Part shown: positions 6,296-13,188 of the stretch, in pieces
Layout of the letters: every line of letters starts with the position of its first letter
Position numbering within the stretch: the stretch's first letter is position 1
Source: Clostridiales bacterium
GTDB taxonomy: Bacteria > Bacillota > Clostridia > Lachnospirales > Lachnospiraceae
Assembly: GCA_021204765.1 (NCBI GenBank)
Contig: JAJPYU010000280.1
Span: 1 to 13,188 of the forward strand
Direction of reading: 5' to 3'
Length of the DNA stretch: 13,188 bases
The notes under the pieces: generated by a model
The model's input: only the letters and a program-made list of their open reading frames with translations
Databases searched by the model: none
Told to the model about the DNA's origin: nothing
Program-made: the position numbers and the translations under genes

Positions 6296-8395
6296 ATGAA
6301 GACATTTTCGATGGAACTGGCCGGCAGGACATTGAGCGTAGACGTCGGCCGAGTGGCTGCCCAGGCAAACGGAGCAGCCCTGATGCACTATGGTGAGACT
6401 ACTGTATTATCCACAGCAACAGCCTCTGACAAGCCCCGTGACGGGATCGATTTCTTCCCCTTAAGCGTTGAATACGAGGAGAAGATGTACGCCGTGGGTA
6501 AAGTTCCCGGAGGTTTCAACAAGAGAGAGGGCAAGGCCTCTGAGAATGCGGTTCTGACAGACCGTGTCATTGACAGGCCCATGCGCCCTCTGTTCCCCAA
6601 AGATTACCGCAATGACGTGACACTGGACAACCTGGTCCTCTCCGTGGATCCTGAGTGCCGTCCGGAGCTCCTGGCAATGCTGGGAAGCGCAATTGCCACC
6701 AGTATTTCTGATATTCCTTTCGCAGGCCCCTGCGCCACCACTCAGATCGGAATGATAAACGGAAAGTTTATTGTTAACCCTTCCCAGGAGATTTGGGACG
6801 AGGGCGATCTGCAGCTGACTGTTGCCTCTACCATGGAGAAGGTCATCATGATCGAGGCCGGTGCCAACGAGGTAAAAGAGGATCAGATGATAGAGGCCAT
6901 ATACATGGCTCACGAGATCAACCAGCAGATCAACGCATTTATAAATGATATGGTAGCTGAGGTCGGCAAGGCAAAGCACAGCTATCAGGGCTTTAGCGTA
7001 CCTGACGAGCTATTCACAGCCATGAAGGAAATCGTCACCCCCGGGCAGATGGAGGAGGCAGTATTTACCGACGAGAAGCAGAAGAGAGAGGAGAATATCC
7101 GCAATATCACCGAGCAGCTGGCAGAGGCTTTCGCAGACAACGAAGAGTGGCTGGCAGTCCTGGACGAGGCTGTGTATCAGTATCAGAAAAAGACCGTCCG
7201 CAAGATGATCCTTAAGGATCACAAGCGCCCAGACGGCCGGGCCATCACCCAGATCCGTCCACTGGCGGCTGAGGTAGATTTAATCCCCAGAGTCCACGGC
7301 TCCGCAATGTTTACCAGGGGCCAGACCCAGATCTGCACCATCACCACTCTTGCTCCCATGTCCGACATGCAGAGAGTCGATGGGCTGGATGAGAATATTA
7401 CCAACAAGCGTTACATGCACCAGTATAATTTCCCCTCCTACTCAGTGGGAGAGACCAGGCCCTCCAGAGGACCGGGCCGTCGTGAGATCGGCCACGGTGC
7501 ACTGGCTGAAAAAGCCCTTATCCCGGTGCTTCCCTCCGAGGAGGAGTTCCCCTACGCTATCCGTACCGTATCTGAGACTTTTGAGTCCAACGGCTCCACC
7601 TCCCAGGCCAGCATCTGCGCATCCAGCATGTCCCTGATGGCGGCCGGTGTGCCCATCAAGAAGCCGGTGGCCGGCATCTCCTGCGGACTGGTGACCGGGG
7701 ATACCGATGACGATTACATCGTACTCACCGATATACAGGGTCTGGAGGATTTCTTCGGGGATATGGATTTCAAGGTGGCAGGCACCAGGGACGGCATCAC
7801 CGCCATCCAGATGGATATCAAGATCCACGGCCTGACCAGGCCTATCGTGGAGGAGGCCATCAGCCGCACCCGTGAGGCTCGGATGTACATCCTTGACGAG
7901 GTCATGGCAAAGGCCATAGCCGAGCCACGTCCGGAAGTTGGCAAATATGCACCGAAGATCATCTCCATGCAGATCGACCCTCAGAAGATCGGCGACGTGG
8001 TGGGCCAGAGAGGCAAGACCATCAACGCCATCATCGAGGAGACCGGCGTGAAGATCGACATCAACGACGACGGCATCGTCTCCATCTGCGGCACTGACGC
8101 CGGGATGATGGAGAAAGCCAGGAAGTACGTTGAGATCATCGTCACCGACTTCGAGGCTGGGCAGATTTTCACCGGAAAGGTGGTCAGCATCAAGGAGTTC
8201 GGAGCTTTCATCGAGTTCGCTCCCGGCAAGGAGGGCATGGTACACATCTCCAAGATCTCAAAACACAGGATCAACCGCGTTGAGGATGTGCTGACGCTGG
8301 GAGATAAGGTGACGGTCGTCTGCCTTGGGAAAGACCGCATGGGAAGGATCAGCTTTTCCATGAAAGACGTGAAGCCCTATCAGATGCAGCATTAA
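6296..8395 (+). CDS. pnp: Polynucleotide phosphorylase (PNPase)
   Basis: PNPase is a trimeric, phosphate-dependent 3'-to-5' exoribonuclease of mRNA decay. The 699-residue product has two RNase PH domains joined by a helical linker. The second carries the active-site blocks VGETRPSRGPGRREIGHG, SNGSTSQASICASSMSLM and the acidic cluster at 485-491 (ED-FFG-DMD). A KH domain follows (about 555-615; IGDVVGQRGKTIN) and an S1 domain (about 622-692; GKVVSIKEFGAFIEF). Length and domains are complete. The ATG at 6296 is chosen for AAGGAG at 6280-6285 and the typical MKTFSMELAGRTL start; an in-frame ATG at 6248 lies inside the upstream hairpin. It shares a transcript with rpsO. Confidence 0.97.
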   Translation: MKTFSMELAGRTLSVDVGRVAAQANGAALMHYGETTVLSTATASDKPRDGIDFFPLSVEYEEKMYAVGKVPGGFNKREGKASENAVLTDRVIDRPMRPLFPKDYRNDVTLDNLVLSVDPECRPELLAMLGSAIATSISDIPFAGPCATTQIGMINGKFIVNPSQEIWDEGDLQLTVASTMEKVIMIEAGANEVKEDQMIEAIYMAHEINQQINAFINDMVAEVGKAKHSYQGFSVPDELFTAMKEIVTPGQMEEAVFTDEKQKREENIRNITEQLAEAFADNEEWLAVLDEAVYQYQKKTVRKMILKDHKRPDGRAITQIRPLAAEVDLIPRVHGSAMFTRGQTQICTITTLAPMSDMQRVDGLDENITNKRYMHQYNFPSYSVGETRPSRGPGRREIGHGALAEKALIPVLPSEEEFPYAIRTVSETFESNGSTSQASICASSMSLMAAGVPIKKPVAGISCGLVTGDTDDDYIVLTDIQGLEDFFGDMDFKVAGTRDGITAIQMDIKIHGLTRPIVEEAISRTREARMYILDEVMAKAIAEPRPEVGKYAPKIISMQIDPQKIGDVVGQRGKTINAIIEETGVKIDINDDGIVSICGTDAGMMEKARKYVEIIVTDFEAGQIFTGKVVSIKEFGAFIEFAPGKEGMVHISKISKHRINRVEDVLTLGDKVTVVCLGKDRMGRISFSMKDVKPYQMQH

Positions 8396-8409
8396 ATAGT
8401 AATGGAGAA

Positions 8410-8471
8410 GCGGCTATGGTCAGAGATTTTTGTCTGTAAGCAGTCAAAATCTCCGCCATGGCCGCATTTTT
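8410..8471 (+). terminator. Intrinsic terminator after pnp
   Basis: GCGGCTATGG (8410-8419) pairs with CCATGGCCGC (8456-8465) over ten pairs with one U-G. Above a small internal loop GAGATTTT (8423-8430) pairs with AAAATCTC (8446-8453), and a CTG-TAAG-CAG tip caps it. The stem is followed at once by ATTTTTGTT. Starting 15 bases after the pnp stop, it ends the rpsO-pnp unit. Confidence 0.88.
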
Positions 8472-8495
8472 GTTGCATGTTCGCACATAAAGTTG

Positions 8496-8524
8496 TTGCA
8501 TTTTTTCTGAAAATCGTTTAAAAT
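8496..8524 (+). promoter_or_regulatory. Probable promoter of the manganese riboswitch transcript
   Basis: TTGCAT (8496-8501) and TAAAAT (8519-8524) have 17-base spacing. The -10 box matches at five of six positions and the -35 at three. It lies just after the pnp terminator and about 40 bases before the aptamer, where the riboswitch promoter must be. Confidence 0.6.
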
Positions 8525-8566
8525 ATACAAAAGCAAGGGATACTGGAGAAAAACGAAATACCAGAG

Positions 8567-8667
8567 ACATGAGGGAGTAGTTGGCACTTATGTGTTGCAG
8601 GTCAACATACCGGTCCGGATGAGAGAATGTGATGGACCTGGCCTGTATTAAATAATGAGACTCGTGT
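8567..8667 (+). promoter_or_regulatory. yybP-ykoY (Mn2+-sensing) riboswitch aptamer
   Basis: The closing helix P1 pairs ACATGAG (8567-8573) with CTCGTGT (8661-8667), seven pairs with one U-G. Directly inside it is GGAGTAG (8574-8580), the conserved L1 signature. The other signature, GTCAACATAC (8601-8610), follows. ATAC (8607-8610) pairs with GTAT (8645-8648), and GGTCC (8612-8616) pairs with GGACC (8634-8638) in the arm above. The aptamer ends with AATGAGA just before the P1 3' strand, as known members end in a similar GAGAC. The family binds Mn2+ between the two conserved loops and usually turns genes on. Identification rests on recalled consensus, not on a covariance search. Confidence 0.88.
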
Positions 8668-8712
8668 ACAACATCAGCTGTTCGATTTGTGTTGTACGTG
8701 AGCCATTTTTAT
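8661..8712 (+). terminator. Riboswitch expression-platform terminator, exclusive with P1
   Basis: CTCGTGTACAACA (8661-8673) pairs with TGTTGTACGTGAG (8690-8702) over 13 pairs, two of them G-U, around a 16-base loop. ATTTTTAT follows at 8705-8712. The first seven bases of the stem are also the 3' strand of aptamer helix P1, so both cannot form together. Metal-stabilised P1 would prevent the terminator, an ON switch, as reported for the family. Confidence 0.85.
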
Positions 8713-8745
8713 AGCAGCTGATAGAAGAGATCAGTTGTTTTTTTT
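8713..8745 (+). terminator. Second, tandem intrinsic terminator
   Basis: CAGCTGAT (8715-8722) pairs with ATCAGTTG (8730-8737) with one G-U, extended by A8713-T8739 and a G-U pair, around a seven-base loop. Eight T residues follow at 8738-8745. It begins directly after the first terminator's T-tract. Its 5' strand is also perfectly complementary to ATCAGCTG (8673-8680) at the edge and loop of the first terminator, so an antitermination pairing is possible. Confidence 0.8.
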
Positions 8746-9028
8746 GCTTTGATCGAGATCAGTGATTTGGGATTTTTACCGGATTCCGGATATGACAGAC
8801 TGACGTACTTTGACAATTCACATACGATTAAATCGACCGGATGAGCTGTGTATTTTGCCGCCGCAAGTGGCAAAATCAAGAGAGGGGGATACATGAGTTA
8901 TATGTTCAGCTGCAACGGTGTGAGATATGCATACACTGGTTAGATCGTATATGAATTGTTGCAAGCGCAGCCTATAGCCTCCGGATGACGGTTTAATGAA
9001 ATAACTTTACACCAGGCATATTCAAAAC
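8746..9028 (+). other. Unassigned leader between the riboswitch and the TAXI lipoprotein gene
   Basis: These roughly 280 bases contain no convincing gene and no clear promoter. Visible structure: an ATTTTGCCGC/GTGGCAAAAT hairpin (8852-8861 with 8867-8876), ten pairs with one G-U and a CGCAA loop; the palindrome CGATTAAATCG (8825-8835); and a possible long-range helix between GCTGCAAC (8909-8916) and GTTGCAAGC (8959-8967) with one bulge. CCGGATGA occurs at 8837 and 8981, as well as inside the aptamer at 8615, and CCGGAT is repeated at 8779 and 8786. TTGACA at 8810-8815 has no -10 box at a proper distance. If transcription starts at the riboswitch promoter, this is a long 5' untranslated region. 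Confidence 0.5.
8893..8943 (+). CDS. Possible 16-codon ORF in the leader
   Basis: An ATG-to-TAG frame encodes MSYMFSCNGVRYAYTG, with the purine-rich AGAGGGGG (8881-8888) four bases before the ATG. Spacing is short and no homology is recognised. It could be a leader peptide in the riboswitch transcript or a chance frame. Confidence 0.2.
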   Translation: MSYMFSCNGVRYAYTG

Positions 9029-9041
9029 AGGAGGAAATTTT

Positions 9042-10022
9042 ATGCTTAAGAAAAGGATTATATCGGTTGCGCTTATCGCAACCATGGCCGTAGGGCTTGT
9101 GGCTCTGACCGGCTGTGACAAGGGAACGGCAGGAGCTGACAATGAGCTCAGGTTCTACACCGGCGGCAAGGATGGCGTGTATTATAACTACGGCCAGGCA
9201 CTCATCGACGAGATCGAGGACAAGACAGACACTAAGCTTTACATCCAGGAGTCCGGCGGATCCCAGGATAATATCGAGGCACTGGAATCCGGCGATGCGA
9301 AGATCGCCCTCACCCAGTCCGACATCATGGCATACGCCTACAATGGTTCCAGGATGTTCTCAGAAGACGGTGCGGTCAATGATTTCTGCGCCATAGCTGA
9401 CCTTTATGCTGAGCAGCTTCAGATCGTCACCTGCGCTTCAGACATCAGGACAGTGGGAGACCTGGAGGGCAAATGCGTCTCCATCGGTGTCGAGGGCTCC
9501 GGCACATACTACAATGCCATAGATGTGCTCTCAGCCTATGGCCTGACAGAAGATGATATCAGGCCGGAGTACAAGGATTTCGGAGACAGTGTTGACGGAC
9601 TTATGGACGGCACCATCGATGCGGCTATCATCGTGGCCGGTGCCCCCACCCAGGCTATCGAGCATCTGGAGAGCGAGACGGACTTCCATCTTATCGCCCT
9701 GGAGGATGATTACGCTGATGCCCTTGTGGAGAGCTGCCCTTACTATGAGAAAGTCTACATCCCCGGCGATGTCTATGGCCTGCCTTACGACACCCTGACC
9801 GTGGCAGTGGACGCAGTCCTGATCGCCAGAAATGATGTCTCCGATGACGATGTGTACAACATCCTGTCCACCATCATCGAAAACAAGGATGAGATTGCAG
9901 AGAACAATTCACACGGCGCGGATATCGACCTTACTGAGGCCTCCAGCATAGCTACCGTGCCCTACCATTCCGGCGCTGCGAAGTACTATGAGGAGCAGGG
10001 CATCACGGTGACGACCAGATAA
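9042..10022 (+). CDS. TAXI-family TRAP-type substrate-binding lipoprotein
   Basis: TAXI proteins are extracytoplasmic binding proteins that normally feed solutes to a fused TRAP permease. The 326-residue product has a lipoprotein signal: MLKKR, a hydrophobic core and the lipobox LTGC with cysteine 25 as lipid anchor. The mature part has TAXI landmarks: TGGKDGVYYNYGQAL near 40-54, GVEGSGTYYNA, a DAAIIVAGAPTQAI segment and the C-terminal YHSGAAKYYEEQGI. AGGAGGA (9029-9035) precedes the ATG by six bases. The mature protein is very acidic and has four cysteines beyond the anchor. No permease gene is adjacent: terminators close it off upstream and downstream, so the partner lies elsewhere or is absent. 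Control by the Mn2+ riboswitch is inferred from position. The substrate cannot be read from sequence. Confidence 0.9.
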   Translation: MLKKRIISVALIATMAVGLVALTGCDKGTAGADNELRFYTGGKDGVYYNYGQALIDEIEDKTDTKLYIQESGGSQDNIEALESGDAKIALTQSDIMAYAYNGSRMFSEDGAVNDFCAIADLYAEQLQIVTCASDIRTVGDLEGKCVSIGVEGSGTYYNAIDVLSAYGLTEDDIRPEYKDFGDSVDGLMDGTIDAAIIVAGAPTQAIEHLESETDFHLIALEDDYADALVESCPYYEKVYIPGDVYGLPYDTLTVAVDAVLIARNDVSDDDVYNILSTIIENKDEIAENNSHGADIDLTEASSIATVPYHSGAAKYYEEQGITVTTR

Positions 10023-10112
10023 ACATAACCGTTTCAAGTATTATCAGACCCAGGTATTATCATCATGCAAAGTTTAAATAGGATGACAGTACCGAAAATT
10101 TAAAACAAAATG

Positions 10113-10163
10113 GATAAAAGCATCTGTTTAATGAGTTTTTAGACAGTTGCTTTTATCTTTTTT
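10113..10163 (+). terminator. Intrinsic terminator after the TAXI lipoprotein gene
   Basis: GATAAAAGCA (10113-10122) is perfectly complementary to TGCTTTTATC (10148-10157). After a T-T mismatch the stem continues with CTGT/ACAG (10124-10127 with 10143-10146). Six T residues follow at 10158-10163. It makes the lipoprotein gene a single-gene unit. Confidence 0.88.
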
Positions 10164-10216
10164 GTGCGAAAATAACATGAGTATCATATATTATACAAAA
10201 TACAGGGTTTTATCTA

Positions 10217-10245
10217 TTGAAAAATATCAAAAATTAATTTATTAT
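10217..10245 (+). promoter_or_regulatory. Sigma-A-type promoter for hppA
   Basis: TTGAAA (10217-10222) and TATTAT (10240-10245) each match consensus at five of six positions with 17-base spacing in very AT-rich DNA. Transcription would start near 10252, leaving a leader of about 24 bases that contains AAGGGGGT. Confidence 0.75.
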
Positions 10246-10275
10246 AAAAAAAATAAATTTAAGGGGGTATATGTT

Positions 10276-12276
<2,001 letters not shown>

Positions 12277-12286
12277 AACTCTTTAT

Positions 12287-12330
12287 CAGGGCTTCTGTTT
12301 AAAACAGGAGCCCTGTGCTTGTATTTTCTG
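12287..12330 (+). terminator. Intrinsic terminator after hppA
   Basis: The inverted repeat at 12287-12315 forms 13 pairs (CAGGGCTTCTGTT with AACAGGAGCCCTG, one U-G) around a TAA loop. The T-rich but interrupted TGCTTGTATTTTCTG follows. It begins 10 bases after the hppA stop. The weak T-tract overlaps the -35 region of the next promoter, so some read-through into scpA is possible. Confidence 0.75.
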
Positions 12331-12346
12331 CAAAATTCTGTATAAT
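12319..12346 (+). promoter_or_regulatory. Probable promoter of scpA
   Basis: A perfect TATAAT (12341-12346) has TTGTAT (12319-12324) 16 bases upstream. The -35 match is only three of six, partly offset by the ideal -10 box. Transcription would start near 12353, about 17 bases before the scpA ATG. Confidence 0.65.
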
Positions 12347-12369
12347 GATTACGGGATTGGAGAGCGCAT

Positions 12370-13119
12370 ATGGATTTGAGTGTAAAGCTTGAAGTTTTTG
12401 AAGGTCCTCTGGACCTTCTTCTTCATTTGATAGACAAAAATAAGGTCAGCATCTACGACATCCCCATAGTGGAGATTACGGACCAGTATCTGGCATATAT
12501 CGAGGAGATGCAGAGACAGGACCTTAATATCATGAGTGAGTTCATGGTCATGGCGGCGACGCTTCTTGATATCAAGGCCCGCTGGCTGCTGCCCAGGGAC
12601 GAGGAGGCTGAGGACGAGGAAGACCCTCGTGCCGAGCTTGTGGAGCAGCTGCTCCAGTACAAGATGTATAAGTACATGTCCCAGGAGCTGAAGGACAGGC
12701 AGGTGGAGGCCGGACGGCATATGTATCACGTTCAGGATCTGCCACCGGAGGTGAAGGAGTACGAGGAGCCAGTAGACATGGAGGAGCTGATGGCGGGGTT
12801 AGAGCTGTCTCAGCTTTATGAGATATTCCGCTCAGTCTTAAGCCGCCAGGAGAGCAAGGTCGACCCCATCCATTCCCGCTTCGGGGAGATAGAGCAGGAG
12901 GAGGTCTCCGTCGATGACAAGATGGAATTCATGGAGAATTACCTGAAAAGCCATCAGTCATTTTCATTTAGGGAGCTTCTGGAGAGACAGAACAGTAAGC
13001 TGGAGCTCATCGTCACTTTCCTGGCTGTGCTGGAGATGATGAAGCTGGGGAAGATCATAGCTGAGCAGGAGAAAACCTTCGGGGATATCCGCATTTCAGC
13101 CGGAAGCGGATCGAATTAA
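12370..13119 (+). CDS. scpA: Segregation and condensation protein A (kleisin)
   Basis: ScpA is the kleisin that bridges SMC heads and, with ScpB, forms the bacterial condensin that compacts and separates chromosomes. The 249-residue product starts with the diagnostic VFEGPLDLLLHLI (9-21), followed by DIPIVEITDQYLAYI and the conserved FMVMAATLLDIKARWLLP helix. An acidic linker (EEAEDEEDPRAE) comes next, and a C-terminal winged-helix region with SFRELLERQNSKLELIVTFLAVLEMMKLGKI. Length is typical. GGAGAG (12359-12364) lies five bases before the ATG. It is followed 22 bases later by the probable scpB. Confidence 0.95.
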   Translation: MDLSVKLEVFEGPLDLLLHLIDKNKVSIYDIPIVEITDQYLAYIEEMQRQDLNIMSEFMVMAATLLDIKARWLLPRDEEAEDEEDPRAELVEQLLQYKMYKYMSQELKDRQVEAGRHMYHVQDLPPEVKEYEEPVDMEELMAGLELSQLYEIFRSVLSRQESKVDPIHSRFGEIEQEEVSVDDKMEFMENYLKSHQSFSFRELLERQNSKLELIVTFLAVLEMMKLGKIIAEQEKTFGDIRISAGSGSN

Positions 13120-13141
13120 ATATTTGGAGTGTAAGTTATTT

Positions 13142-13188
13142 ATGGACGAGAGCAGAGAAGAAATATCTGAAAACATTTTATCTGATGA
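13142..13188 (+). CDS. scpB: Start of a probable scpB (cut by the window end)
   Basis: Fifteen codons are visible, reading MDESREEISENILSD, with GGAG at 13126-13129 before the ATG. The visible residues do not reach any diagnostic motif. The call rests on position: scpB nearly always follows scpA directly. The hydrophilic start would be an N-terminal extension before the usual winged-helix domain. Confidence 0.55.
   Translation, partial: MDESREEISENILSD

Noticed and set aside
7442..8245. 267-codon open frame on the minus strand across pnp
   Set aside because: It mirrors the conserved second RNase PH and KH region of PNPase. No ribosome site or recognisable domain supports it.
8810..8835. Promoter at the TTGACA in the leader
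   Set aside because: The -35 box is perfect, but no TATAAT-like box lies 15-19 bases downstream.
8709..8894. 61-codon minus-strand frame in the riboswitch-lipoprotein gap
   Set aside because: Its 3' part runs through the tandem terminator, it has no good ribosome site, and the protein shows no family features.
8905..8990. Cyclic-di-GMP (GEMM) or T-box element before the lipoprotein gene
   Set aside because: GCGCAGCC and CCTCCGG recall fragments of GEMM, but the ordered receptor motifs are missing. The T-box UGGNACC bulge is also absent.
10147..10275. 43-codon N-terminal extension of hppA
   Set aside because: It begins inside the preceding terminator and upstream of the hppA promoter, and the extension is lysine- and tyrosine-rich AT-driven sequence absent from the family.

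Overview
The window is a stretch of bacterial chromosome of the Clostridia type, most likely a member of the Lachnospiraceae. That placement is an inference from the style of the proteins (IF-2, NrnA, a membrane pyrophosphatase), from moderately GC-rich genes with AT-rich promoters and AGGAGG-type ribosome sites, and from the Firmicute gene order infB-rbfA-nrnA-truB-ribF-rpsO-pnp. Every confident gene is on the + strand.

Bases 1-5758 hold the end of the nusA/infB-type operon. IF-2 is open at its 5' end and begins inside a repetitive, charged N-terminal tail. It overlaps rbfA by ATGA. Then come nrnA (DHH-family oligoribonuclease), truB (tRNA pseudouridine-55 synthase) and ribF (FMN/FAD synthesis). 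The first genes serve translation initiation, 30S maturation, nucleotide salvage and tRNA modification.

Bases 5818-8471 form a second transcription unit. A sigma-A-type promoter precedes a structured leader, then rpsO (ribosomal protein S15) and pnp (polynucleotide phosphorylase). A 13-bp hairpin lies between the two genes and a long intrinsic terminator follows pnp. The leader has features expected of an S15 autoregulatory site, including a G-U/G-C pair at a helix base, but that function is inferred.

Bases 8496-10163 are a self-contained unit and the most interesting part. A promoter leads into a yybP-ykoY (manganese) riboswitch aptamer at 8567-8667. The 3' strand of its closing helix is shared with an intrinsic terminator. 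A second terminator with eight T residues follows at once. After about 300 bases of untranslated leader comes one gene, a TAXI-family substrate-binding lipoprotein with no permease beside it, closed by its own terminator. Manganese riboswitches normally precede Mn exporters, P-type ATPases or TerC/UPF0016 proteins, so an orphan TAXI lipoprotein is an unexpected target.

Bases 10217-12330 are another single-gene unit: promoter, a K+-dependent-type membrane pyrophosphatase (hppA) and terminator. A promoter with a perfect TATAAT then drives scpA, followed by the first codons of a probable scpB cut by the window end. ScpA and ScpB are the kleisin and winged-helix partners of SMC in chromosome condensation.
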